Shown here piece after piece: positions 24,699 through 32,183 of a DNA stretch of 37,553 bases. The position numbers and the translations under genes were made by a program. Position 1 is the stretch's first letter. Each line of letters opens with the position of its first letter. Source of the DNA: Armatimonadetes bacterium CG06_land_8_20_14_3_00_66_21 (GTDB lineage Bacteria > Armatimonadota > Abditibacteriia > CG2-30-66-41); NCBI GenBank assembly GCA_002779825.1, contig PEVN01000388.1:1-37553 (forward strand), read 5' to 3'. The notes under the pieces are model-generated. The model was given only the letters and a program-made list of their open reading frames with translations. It made no database searches and had not been told where the DNA came from.

Positions 24699-24720
24699 CC
24701 ACGGCCCGACAGGAGCGAAC

Positions 24721-26013
24721 ATGCAACCTACACCTGTAACCCGCCGCCGGTTCGTGCAACGCGCCGCGCTTGCCAGTGCGGCGACTGCGGCAGCGCCGTA
24801 CTTCGTGCCGTCTCGACTCTTCGGCGCCGACGCGCCGAGCAAGCAAATTGCGGTGGGGCACATCGGCGTCGGCGGGCGCGGCACCGGCTTGATGGGGGGC
24901 TTCCTCGGGCAGCCGGAATGCCGCGTCGTGGCGGTGTCTGACTGCTTCGGCTCTCGACGGGAACAGGCAGCGCACAACGTGGACGCTCACTACAAGGTGA
25001 CCGGCTGCAGGAAGTACGCCGACTTCCGGGAGTTGTGCGCCGACCCGGGGATCGACGCCGTGGTGGTCGCGACGCCCGACCACTGGCACGTGCTGGCCGC
25101 GCTGGAGGCGGTCCGCAACGGGAAGCACGTCTACGTCGAGAAGCCGCTGGGCATCAGCGTCGAGCAGGACCACACGCTGCGGGAGGCGGTGAACCGGTAC
25201 GGTGTGCAGTTCCAGTACGGCACCCAGCAGCGCGCGCAGAGCCACATGCGGTGGGTGTGCGAGATGGTAGTCAACGGCCGCCTTGGCAAGCTGCTGGCGG
25301 TGGAAGTGGACTCTCCCGGCGGCATTCAGGGCGGCTCGACAGAGCCGATCCCAGTGCCGGAGGATCTCGACTACGACCGGTTCCTGGGTCCCGCGCCCGA
25401 GGCTCCCTATACGAGCGACCGCTGCACGAGCAACGGAAGCTACCACATTTCGGACTTCGCCCTGGGCTTCATCGCCGGTTGGGGCGCGCACCCGCTGGAC
25501 ATCATGGTGTGGGGGTTGGGCGACGCGCCGGAGGCAGTCCCGGTCGAGTACTACGGCACGGGAGTCTTCCCGACCCGAGGGCTGTACGATACGGCGATGC
25601 GCTGGGATGTGCGGGGCAAGTTCGCCGACGGAAAGGAGTTCCGCTTCCGCGGCCCCGGCGAGGACAAGACGACGTTCGTCGGCGACAAGGGCCGGATCGC
25701 CGTGTCCCGCGGCGGCATCCGCGAACTGGACCCGGCCTCGCTGAAAGACGAAAAGCTCACCCCCGGCGAGAAGCGCCTCTACGTCAGCAACAACCACGGC
25801 GGAAACTGGCTCGACTGCATCCGTAGCGGCCGCCGGACCATCGACCCTGTCGAGGTCGCCTGCTTCTCGGACACCGTCAGTCACCTGTCAGACATCGCCA
25901 TTCGCACGGGCCGGAAGATCAGGTGGGACCCGGTCAACGAGATCATCCTGGACGATCCGGCAGCGTCGCGGATGCTCAGCCGACCACTGCGGGCACCGTG
26001 GAGTCTGGGGTGA
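24721..26013 (+). CDS. Tat-exported Gfo/Idh/MocA family oxidoreductase
   Basis: A 430-residue NAD(P)-dependent dehydrogenase-fold protein. The N-terminus TRRRFVQRAALASAATAAAP is a twin-arginine signal. The Rossmann part shows IGVGGRGTG, VVAVSDC, VVVATPDHWH and the family signature lysine in YVEKPLGIS. The C-terminal substrate domain carries GWGAHPLDIMVWGLG. Members oxidise or reduce hydroxyls on sugars and inositols, or act as hydrolytic NAD enzymes on glycosides; the substrate is unknown. The Shine-Dalgarno AGGAG precedes the ATG at 24721; the longer open frame upstream covers repeats only. The 3' end overlaps the convergent small membrane protein gene by 126 bp. Confidence 0.9.
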   Translation: MQPTPVTRRRFVQRAALASAATAAAPYFVPSRLFGADAPSKQIAVGHIGVGGRGTGLMGGFLGQPECRVVAVSDCFGSRREQAAHNVDAHYKVTGCRKYADFRELCADPGIDAVVVATPDHWHVLAALEAVRNGKHVYVEKPLGISVEQDHTLREAVNRYGVQFQYGTQQRAQSHMRWVCEMVVNGRLGKLLAVEVDSPGGIQGGSTEPIPVPEDLDYDRFLGPAPEAPYTSDRCTSNGSYHISDFALGFIAGWGAHPLDIMVWGLGDAPEAVPVEYYGTGVFPTRGLYDTAMRWDVRGKFADGKEFRFRGPGEDKTTFVGDKGRIAVSRGGIRELDPASLKDEKLTPGEKRLYVSNNHGGNWLDCIRSGRRTIDPVEVACFSDTVSHLSDIAIRTGRKIRWDPVNEIILDDPAASRMLSRPLRAPWSLG

Positions 26014-26295
26014 GCGCGCGCAGCTCTCGCGCGGTGCGTACCGGTCGCAGTCTCGTCCGGGCATCAGGACCAGACCGGCGCCCAAGGCGAGGACACCCAA
26101 GGGCACAAGCCGCAACCGTCGTCGTTGCCAGAGGATCGCTGATGCGCCGATCGTCAGGGCGGGCAACGCCACCACGAAGACGAGGCGGACAGTGCCGAAG
26201 CGTGTTGGGATGAGGGAAAGGGACAGCGTGAGGACGAGCAGCCCCGTCCACGCCGCCCGCAGGACGAACTGGAGTCGGGGGCGCCCTCTTGTCAC
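25888..26295 (-). CDS. Small membrane protein, probably truncated
   Basis: The GTG start overlaps the stop of the ModC-type ATPase gene as GTGA, a classic translational-coupling arrangement, so the start is probably real. The first half reads as three hydrophobic segments (AAWTGLLVLTLSLSL, LVFVVALPALTIGASAI, LVPLGVLALGAGLVLMPG). After about residue 77 the sequence becomes Arg/Cys/Pro-rich and runs antisense through the end of the oxidoreductase gene, which is not normal protein composition. I do not recognise a family. It may be the N-terminal part of a longer membrane protein cut by a rearrangement at about 26060. Both the function and the true end are unknown. Confidence 0.5.
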   Translation of the reverse strand: MTRGRPRLQFVLRAAWTGLLVLTLSLSLIPTRFGTVRLVFVVALPALTIGASAILWQRRRLRLVPLGVLALGAGLVLMPGRDCDRYAPRESCARSPQTPRCPQWSAEHPRRCRIVQDDLVDRVPPDLPARANGDV

Positions 26296-26984
26296 GGGTT
26301 CGCCTCCAAATGGCCAGGGCGCAAGCCGTCTTCGCCGCCCTCCGGCGCCAGCCGCACCACCACGCCGTCCCGGAGGACGAAGAGGTGGTCCGCCAGCCGC
26401 TTCATCTCGCTGGTGCTGTGGGTGATGTGCAACGCCGTCACGCCCGTTTGCTCCTGCACGGACCGGAGGAGTCGACACATCTCCTCGTGCGTTTCATCGT
26501 CGAGGGCGCCCAGAGGTTCGTCGAGACAGAGGACTCCCGGGCGGCAGGCCAGCCCTCTGCCGAGCGCCACCCGCTGGACCTCGCCGCCGCTGAGTCCTTC
26601 CGGGCGCCGATCCAATAGATGTCGGAGGTCCAGAAGTGCCGCCAGCCCATCCACGCGGTCCTCGATGGCGTGTGGGTCCCACCGCCGGATGGCCGGGGCG
26701 AACGCCAAGTGCTCGCGGACGGTCATCGTGGTGAACAGAGCACCGTCCTGCGGCACGTACCCGATGCCACGCGCGCCGGGCTTCAGGTCCGTGACGTCGC
26801 GCCCGTCCAGCAGAATGCGTCCCGACTGAACGGGTCGCAGTCCGCAGACGCACTCCAGAATGGTCGTCTTCCCGCTCCCCGTCTTCCCCATCAGCACCCC
26901 ATACCCGCCCGTCGGGACCTCGAAGGAGATGTTCCGCAGTGAGAAGCTGCCCAGCGTGACGCTGAGGGCTTGGACCGAGATCAC
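26292..26984 (-). CDS. ABC transporter ATPase, molybdate/tungstate (ModC/WtpC) type
   Basis: A 230-residue ATP-binding subunit. Walker A is GKTGSGKTT (33-41), the Q-loop lies in GYVPQDGALF, the ABC signature in LSGGEVQRVALGRGL, Walker B in VLCLDEPLGALD, and the switch histidine in LHITHS. The short FPQ-type loop and the neighbouring ModA/ModB-type genes place it with oxyanion importers. It ends soon after the switch region and lacks the C-terminal TOBE/Mop domain of full-length ModC. The start GTG at 26984 gives a natural N-terminus (MISVQALSVTLG) and has GGGGG upstream; the longer open frame starts inside a repeat array. The energy source for the permease encoded upstream. Confidence 0.85.
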   Translation of the reverse strand: MISVQALSVTLGSFSLRNISFEVPTGGYGVLMGKTGSGKTTILECVCGLRPVQSGRILLDGRDVTDLKPGARGIGYVPQDGALFTTMTVREHLAFAPAIRRWDPHAIEDRVDGLAALLDLRHLLDRRPEGLSGGEVQRVALGRGLACRPGVLCLDEPLGALDDETHEEMCRLLRSVQEQTGVTALHITHSTSEMKRLADHLFVLRDGVVVRLAPEGGEDGLRPGHLEANP

Positions 26985-27031
26985 CGGTTGCGCCCCCCGA
27001 CGGAACGCCGCCAGTTCGCAGCCTCCGCCCA

Positions 27032-27063
27032 AATCCGCAATCCGCAATCCGCAATCCGCAATC
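27032..27063. repeat. 7-bp tandem repeat AATCCGC between permease and ATPase genes
   Basis: Four perfect AATCCGC units (27032-27059) plus a partial fifth running into the permease stop codon at 27064. It fills part of the 79-bp gap between permease and ATPase genes. Confidence 0.85.
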
Positions 27064-27912
27064 TCACAGGTGGTACACCTTCCCCAGGTGCACGCCCGAC
27101 ACGCGGACGATCACCAGCACTGCCACGGCCACAAGTACCATCAGCAACGACACTGCGACAGCCGCCTCGATGTTGCCGATACTCAGCTCTAAGAAGACGC
27201 TGGTGGAGAGCACTTCCGTCTTCCGCCGCGTCGCGCCGGAGAAGATGAGAATCGGCCCAAACTCGCCCAACGCCCGCGCCCAGGCCAGTGTCGCTGCCGC
27301 CAGGAGTCCGGTCCTCGCTTCCGGGAAGATCACCAGCCAGAACGCCTGACCGCGATTGCAGCCGAGGGTCAGCGCGACCTGTTCCTGGCGCGGGTTGATC
27401 TGGTCGAAGGCGACGCGCATCGTCCGCACGGCGAAGGCGCAGGCGACCATGAACTGGGCGGCGATCACGCTGGGGATCTCGTAGGCGACCTGGACCACGT
27501 GCTGCTGGAAGTACCGCCCGGCCGGCGTCTGGAAGAGGATGAGCAGGCTGAGACCGATCACCAGCGGCGGGAGCACGATGGGGATGTCGAGAATGGCGTC
27601 CAACAATGCCTTGCCGCGGAACTGGTGCCGTGAGAGCAGGTATCCGATCGGCACCGCCACCCACAGCGACATGATCGTGGTGATCGTGCAGGACAGCAGG
27701 CTGAGCTTGATGGCGTAGCGGATGTCGGCGCTGCGGAGCGCCTCCAGCAGGTGCCCGGGCGTGGTGAACGTCGCGTCCGCCAGGAGCATAGCGACGATGA
27801 CGGCGAGGTAGCTGGCGCTGAGCAACCCAAGCCCCAGGTAGAACGGAAAGTCGGAGGGCGGCCGAAACGTCGGTGGCGGGGTCGCCTTCTCAGCAGGCGC
27901 GGAAGCGGTCAT
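27064..27912 (-). CDS. ABC transporter permease, ModB/WtpB type
   Basis: A 282-residue inner-membrane permease of the binding-protein-dependent family. Hydrophobic helices occur at about 27-48, 72-96, 106-128, 150-170, 210-225 and 250-270. The cytoplasmic EAA loop is clear, with the conserved stretch ALTLGCNRGQAFWLVIFPEA and then ARALGEFGPILIFSG, a string typical of molybdate/tungstate/sulfate permeases. The ATG overlaps the stop of the binding-protein gene (ATGA, 4-bp overlap), which fixes the start and implies coupled translation. It works with the double binding protein and the ATPase. Confidence 0.9.
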   Translation of the reverse strand: MTASAPAEKATPPPTFRPPSDFPFYLGLGLLSASYLAVIVAMLLADATFTTPGHLLEALRSADIRYAIKLSLLSCTITTIMSLWVAVPIGYLLSRHQFRGKALLDAILDIPIVLPPLVIGLSLLILFQTPAGRYFQQHVVQVAYEIPSVIAAQFMVACAFAVRTMRVAFDQINPRQEQVALTLGCNRGQAFWLVIFPEARTGLLAAATLAWARALGEFGPILIFSGATRRKTEVLSTSVFLELSIGNIEAAVAVSLLMVLVAVAVLVIVRVSGVHLGKVYHL

Positions 27913-29426
27913 TGCTTCGGCTCGGGCGCCACCCAGTGGAACCCCTTCGAGAGGAACCGCTTCTTGGACTTGGCAGACTCGATGTCGGCGATGAGCCGCG
28001 CCACCAGATGGGGGCACTTGGTTGCCTTGGCGGCCGTGATGGGCTGGGTGGCCTTCGCGTTCTTGTCCGGGAGGTAGACGATCTCCAGCGTCTCGCCGAG
28101 CTTGCCGCAGTTCGCTTTGTAGACCACCACGGCGTCCAGCGATCCCGTGCCCGCCCTCAACTGGTTCACCAGGAGGTCCGCCGTCGGGGTCGAGGTCTTG
28201 ACGTTCTTCCAGACCTGCGCGTAGATCCCCTGTTCCTCCAGCAGCCGTTTGGTCAGCGCGCCGAGGGTGCTCTGCTCCGGGTTCGCCAGACCCAGCTTCA
28301 GCCCCGGCCGGGCCAGGTCTCTGAACGTCCTCAAGCCGAGCGGGTTGCCCTTGGGCACGAGCATGACAATCTCGGTGCTGGCGATATCCTGCGGCTCGAG
28401 AAACAGATCCGCCACCGGTGGCACGAACGACACGTCGCACGCCATGTAGGCGTCCGGCCGGCCGCCGGCTTTCATCTGCCCCACCAGGATGCCGCAGCCG
28501 TTGTAGACCGTGGAGATGCTGCACCCTTCGCGCGCCTCGAACTCGTGAACCGTGTCCTCGATGGCTACTCGGTTGACACCGCCACTGTAGAACAGGATCT
28601 CCGGTCTCTCGGCCCACACGTCCCCCTCGACCACTTCGTAGCCGTGCTCCGCAAACGTCTTCAGCCCCTTGTCCCTCGCACCGAGGTACCGGCAGAACCG
28701 GAGCGCTGCCGTCGGCTGCTTGCAGCTCTTGAGAACGCCAATCAGCACGTCCTTGGTCGCTTTGTCGAAGACCGGCACACGCACGGCCTCGATCTCCGGG
28801 TACTGGTTCGCCGTCGCGTCCCAGAGGATCGCCGCGTCGACGGAGCCGATCTTCAGGTCGTTGGCAAGGTCGGTCACCGTGGGCTTGAAGACGACGGCCG
28901 CCTCTTTCAGCCGCTCCCAGTGCCCGCTCTTCGTCAGCAACTCCTCGGTCAGCCGGCCGATGGACGCCGCCTCCGGGCTGCCCAACGCGACGCGCACCTC
29001 CTTGCGCAGCAGGTCGTCGAGGCCGCGGATGTGCTTCGGGTTCCCCTTGGCCACGCCGATGACCGGGCGCATCCGCGCCAGCGGAATGACTTCCTCGACC
29101 AGGTTCTTCTCGCGGGCGAGGTCGAGATAGCTCTGGTCGGCGGCGAGGAACAGGTCGCCGGTGTGCGTCACGGTGAGGCTGCTCAGCAGCGTCCCCGAGC
29201 CCTGGTACTGAGGCTCGATCTCCACGGAGTAGCGCCGTCCGTACTCCTGCGCCACTTCGTCCACCGGCTGCTTGAGGCCGGCCGCGCAGTAGAGGACGAG
29301 GTGCTGCCTCACCTTGCCGGGTGCTTGCGTGGTCGCGGTCGGTGCCGGTGCCTTCCTGTGCAGGAGGAGCACACACAGACCGAGGACCACGAGTGTTCCG
29401 AGCAGTGCTTTCCAGCCGGTATTCAT
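27909..29426 (-). CDS. Double-domain ModA-like solute-binding protein
   Basis: A 505-residue membrane-anchored or exported binding protein, twice the usual length. After an N-terminal hydrophobic helix (about 6-22) come two ModA-like units. Unit one (about 40-275) has LVLYCAAGL, YQGSGTLLSSL, GDLFLAAD, VALGSPEAASIGR and GSVDAAILWDATANQ. Unit two (about 280-500) has ILFYSGGVNR, YNGCGILVGQM, ASTEIVMLVPKGNP, LGLANPEQSTLG and GSLDAVVVYKAN. Unit one is clearly similar to the single-domain protein encoded at 32837-33739. ModA proteins bind molybdate or tungstate; the ligand here is inferred from the family and from the ModB/ModC neighbours. A TATAAT promoter lies about 45 bp upstream. There is no lipobox cysteine, so anchoring is probably by the uncleaved helix. 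Confidence 0.85.
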   Translation of the reverse strand: MNTGWKALLGTLVVLGLCVLLLHRKAPAPTATTQAPGKVRQHLVLYCAAGLKQPVDEVAQEYGRRYSVEIEPQYQGSGTLLSSLTVTHTGDLFLAADQSYLDLAREKNLVEEVIPLARMRPVIGVAKGNPKHIRGLDDLLRKEVRVALGSPEAASIGRLTEELLTKSGHWERLKEAAVVFKPTVTDLANDLKIGSVDAAILWDATANQYPEIEAVRVPVFDKATKDVLIGVLKSCKQPTAALRFCRYLGARDKGLKTFAEHGYEVVEGDVWAERPEILFYSGGVNRVAIEDTVHEFEAREGCSISTVYNGCGILVGQMKAGGRPDAYMACDVSFVPPVADLFLEPQDIASTEIVMLVPKGNPLGLRTFRDLARPGLKLGLANPEQSTLGALTKRLLEEQGIYAQVWKNVKTSTPTADLLVNQLRAGTGSLDAVVVYKANCGKLGETLEIVYLPDKNAKATQPITAAKATKCPHLVARLIADIESAKSKKRFLSKGFHWVAPEPKQ

Positions 29427-29471
29427 ACACGATTCCCCCGAAAAAGCAGAAAGCCAGTACGTAAACCACCC

Positions 29472-29502
29472 ATTATAGCGCCCGCTTGGCAGGGCGCGTC
29501 AG
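29472..29502 (-). promoter_or_regulatory. Promoter of the ModA-ModA operon with an inverted repeat
   Basis: On the minus strand there is a perfect TATAAT (plus coordinates 29472-29477). A CTGACG at 29497-29502 could be the -35 at a long 19-base spacing. Between them GCGCCC and GGGCGC form a 6-bp inverted repeat (29478-29497). It could be an operator or the terminator hairpin of the nitrilase-family gene. No ModE-type site was recognised. Confidence 0.5.
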
Positions 29503-29522
29503 TGCTGCGGCAGGCTGCTCGC

Positions 29523-30353
29523 TCACACGACTTTGGCGTACTCTTCCGCCAACTGCCGGGCGATCTCTGCGTCCACGCGATGGAACGGGCGCTGGCCGCT
29601 CGCGAGGTCAGCCTCGGGAACCTCGCACACCAACAGCGTGTGCGTGAACAGCCCGGCTGCAACCAGCACCCGACCGCAGCGGTTCAGAATGAACGAATCA
29701 CCGACGCCCACGCCCTTCCGACCGAAGATCGGTTCGCCGACGGATTCCGGCACGGTGACGTTGGCCCTGACCACGTACACGTCGTTCTTGACGGCCAGCG
29801 CAATGTGGTGTTGACGAACGCGCCATGTGTGGTCCTCCACCCCGTCGTACCCAATGTAGTTGAAGTGCGGCGAAAAGAGGATCTGCGCACCGCGCATGGT
29901 CTCGATCCGGGCGGGTTCCATGAAGGAGGAGTCGGCACAAATGATGACGCCGAACGTCACGCCGTCCCGCTCGAACACGGGGAACTCATGACCGCGCTCG
30001 AAGTACTCGTACACCAGGTAGTTCTTCGAGTAGCGCCCCAGCAGCTTCCCACGCTCGATCACCACGGCGGTGTTGTACAACTTGTCGCCACGCAGCTCAT
30101 TCAGCCCGAGAATCAGCGTCGGCGAGTAGCCCCTCACCCGTTCGAGCAGCGCGGCGAACTCGTCGCCTGCCAGCTCCACCGAGTTGGCCAGCGCCTGCTC
30201 CTGCGTAGGAAAGTAGCCATGGAGAAAAGTCTCCGGCATGCAGAGAACGCTGGCTCCCGCGGCTTCCGCACTTTCGAGGGAGTCGAGCGTCGCCTGTAGG
30301 TTTGCCTCCGCGTCGCCGAAGACGACCGGCCCTTGATAGGCAGCTATCTTCAT
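29523..30353 (-). CDS. Carbon-nitrogen hydrolase (nitrilase superfamily)
   Basis: A 276-residue cytoplasmic amidase-type enzyme. The catalytic triad of the superfamily is present: E41 in MPETF, K110 in YSKNYLV and C139 in VIICADSSF. Members hydrolyse amides, carbamoyl groups or nitriles to the acid and ammonia; the substrate cannot be read. The ATG at 30353 is chosen because the family begins at this point (MKIAAYQGP) and AGGGA lies just upstream; the open frame further upstream is antisense to the DUF2007-like gene's leader. It is divergent from that gene and lies 96 bp upstream of the binding-protein operon on the same strand, with a promoter in between, so it is probably a separate unit. 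Confidence 0.9.
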   Translation of the reverse strand: MKIAAYQGPVVFGDAEANLQATLDSLESAEAAGASVLCMPETFLHGYFPTQEQALANSVELAGDEFAALLERVRGYSPTLILGLNELRGDKLYNTAVVIERGKLLGRYSKNYLVYEYFERGHEFPVFERDGVTFGVIICADSSFMEPARIETMRGAQILFSPHFNYIGYDGVEDHTWRVRQHHIALAVKNDVYVVRANVTVPESVGEPIFGRKGVGVGDSFILNRCGRVLVAAGLFTHTLLVCEVPEADLASGQRPFHRVDAEIARQLAEEYAKVV

Positions 30354-30394
30354 GGTGTCCCTCGCGTCATCGCCTGCACGGCAGTCTGTGCCCG

Positions 30395-30403
30395 TGCTAT
30401 ACT
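30395..30403 (+). promoter_or_regulatory. Extended -10 promoter for the DUF2007-like gene
   Basis: TG-C-TATACT matches the extended -10 consensus. Transcription would start near 30410, giving a 75-base leader before the ATG at 30485. The upstream CTGCAC (30374-30379) is a poor -35. Confidence 0.5.
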
Positions 30404-30484
30404 GATTCCAGGTTCGCGAGGCAAGCAGCGCGGACCTTCTGCAGCCCTGACACCGCGCCCGGTTTACGGGCACTCGTGGTAAAC

Positions 30485-30916
30485 ATGACAGAGCAACCCG
30501 GCGACCTCGACTCCCCTTGGCACGACGGTTCTGACCCCGGTGTGGCGGTGACCGGCCCCTTGGTCTGCGTGCACACGTGCGGGGAAGCCGCCGAAGCCGA
30601 CGCCCTCCACGACCTGCTCTCACGAAGTGGCATCCGCACCTTGACCGATCGAGCCGCTGGCGCCGGGGAGCCGGCCGGGACGCTTTTCAACCTGCTCATC
30701 CACCCGTCCGACCTGCCGGCCGCTTCCCAGCTTCTCAGGGCGCACGGGTTCGACCTCCCTGCTCCGGCCGAGGTCAATCCCGGCGGCGCCCGGAGGGGCG
30801 TGCGCTTGAGCCTGACGGGGGCGATTCCCGCGCGACGCTCGGGGCTAATGATCTGGCTCGCCGTCGGTCTCGCGGTCGCCTTCTGGCGGGACTTCGCGAG
30901 GTTGCTGTCCAAGTGA
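30485..30916 (+). CDS. DUF2007-like domain protein with C-terminal membrane helix
   Basis: A 143-residue protein. Residues about 25-92 resemble the DUF2007 (putative prokaryotic signal-transducing) domain. A strand VCVHTCGEAAEADALHDLLSRSGIRTLTD is followed by a second half with LLIHPSDLPAASQLLRAHG, the ferredoxin-like pattern of that family. The C-terminus has a single hydrophobic segment (SGLMIWLAVGLAVAFW) ending in a few basic residues, so the domain would face the cytoplasm. The role of DUF2007 is unknown; it is often fused to membrane segments. The ATG at 30485 is preferred, although an in-frame GTG three codons upstream exists. It precedes the FtsX-type operon by 124 bp. Confidence 0.65.
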   Translation: MTEQPGDLDSPWHDGSDPGVAVTGPLVCVHTCGEAAEADALHDLLSRSGIRTLTDRAAGAGEPAGTLFNLLIHPSDLPAASQLLRAHGFDLPAPAEVNPGGARRGVRLSLTGAIPARRSGLMIWLAVGLAVAFWRDFARLLSK

Positions 30917-30994
30917 CTTCGGCCGCCCGGGCGCGCCGGAGGGTTGAGTTCTGCGGCGGATGAGAACGAGGTGGCTGCCGTGCCACTGGACCCC

Positions 30995-31022
30995 AATCTA
31001 CAATCTGGGATCTGAGATCTGC
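30995..31022. repeat. 7-bp tandem repeat before the FtsX-type permease gene
   Basis: Four units, aatctac, aatctgg, gatctga and gatctgc (consensus RATCTGV), sit just upstream of the Shine-Dalgarno AGGAGG of the permease gene. Confidence 0.7.
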
Positions 31023-31040
31023 ACTCCGGTAGGAGGACCT

Positions 31041-32180
31041 ATGTCGGTTGCCGCCTTGTTGTTCAAAGAGATCCGGTTCCGCTGGCTGAGCTTTCTCCTC
31101 GGCCTGTTTGCCGTCGCCGCCGCGGTGACGCTGTTCGTCGCCCTGCTCAGCCTGGAGCGGGCTTCTGAGGACGAGACGCGGCGGCTCATGCGCGACCTGG
31201 GCTTCAACTTGGTCATCGTCCCCAAAGACACCAACATGGAGGACTTCTGGGCCAGCGACTTCGCGGACAAGGAGATGCCCGAGGAGTACGTGGAGCGCGT
31301 GGCTAACGCGAAGAACGTCAGTGCGGAGCATTACGTGGCGATGCTCCGGAAGCGCGTCGCGTGGCGCGGGAAGCAGGTTCTGCTGACCGGCGTGCTGCCG
31401 GAGTTGGGCGCGCTCGGGAAGAAGAAGAAGTCGCCGATGGGGTTCCAGATCCCGCCCGGGTCAGCGTATGTCGGCTACGAGCTGTGGCGCAGCCTGGGTA
31501 TCAGCGACGGCGACACCGTTGAGGTGCTGGGGAAGCGCCTGAAGGTCGTGCACTGCATGTTTGAGTCGGGGAGCAAAGACGACATCTCGCTCTATGCCCA
31601 CCTGCACGACGTGCAGGCGATGCTCGGCAAGCCCGGCAGGATCAACACCATCCAGGCACTTGGGTGCATGTGCTACGGGGAGCGGCTGCCTGTGCTCCGC
31701 CAGCAACTCAACGAGGCGCTGCCGGAAGCAAAGGTGTCGGAGATGTCCGCCATCGCCGAGGCGCGCTTAGAGACTCGGCACATGGTCGCCCAGTATGGCG
31801 GGCTCATTCTCCTGATCGTGCTGATTGTGGGCACGCTCTGGGTGGCGGTGCTGTCGTTCCTGAATGTCAGAGAGCGCGAGCAGGAAATCGGCATCCTGCG
31901 GGCGTTGGGGATTCGGTCGGGGCAGATCGCGTCCCTATTCCTCTGGCGGGCGGTCCTGACCGGGCTTGTCGGCGCGGTCGTGGGCTTTGCGGCTGGCACG
32001 ATGCTCTGCCTTCAGCTCGGCCCCGGTCTCTTCAAGATCACCCATGCGAAGATCGCGCCGCTGTACCCGTTGCTGGGCTGGTCCGTCCTGGTGGCGCCGC
32101 TCGTCGCCGCCGCCGCCAGCTTTCTTCCCACGATGGCCGCCGTGACCCAGGATCCGGCTGTGACACTGGTGAGGGAATAG
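31041..32180 (+). CDS. FtsX/MacB-type ABC transporter permease
   Basis: A 379-residue permease with one N-terminal membrane helix (about 15-38), a large extracytoplasmic domain (about 40-250) and three C-terminal helices (about 258-280, 305-335 and 347-370). The C-terminal block is the classic FtsX pattern: SFLNVREREQEIGILRALGIRSGQIASLFLWRAVLTGLVGAVVGFAAG. Proteins of this type move lipoproteins, peptides or macrolides outward, or transmit force, and do not normally import small ions. The start has AGGAGG five bases upstream. The ATPase gene begins 3 bp after the stop, and the binding-protein gene follows, so the three form one operon. Confidence 0.9.
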   Translation: MSVAALLFKEIRFRWLSFLLGLFAVAAAVTLFVALLSLERASEDETRRLMRDLGFNLVIVPKDTNMEDFWASDFADKEMPEEYVERVANAKNVSAEHYVAMLRKRVAWRGKQVLLTGVLPELGALGKKKKSPMGFQIPPGSAYVGYELWRSLGISDGDTVEVLGKRLKVVHCMFESGSKDDISLYAHLHDVQAMLGKPGRINTIQALGCMCYGERLPVLRQQLNEALPEAKVSEMSAIAEARLETRHMVAQYGGLILLIVLIVGTLWVAVLSFLNVREREQEIGILRALGIRSGQIASLFLWRAVLTGLVGAVVGFAAGTMLCLQLGPGLFKITHAKIAPLYPLLGWSVLVAPLVAAAASFLPTMAAVTQDPAVTLVRE

Positions 32181-32183
32181 CTC

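Noticed and set aside
27873-30299. 808-residue plus-strand open frame opposite the ModA-ModA and nitrilase-family genes
   Set aside because: It is antisense to three well-recognised proteins and contains no family motif.
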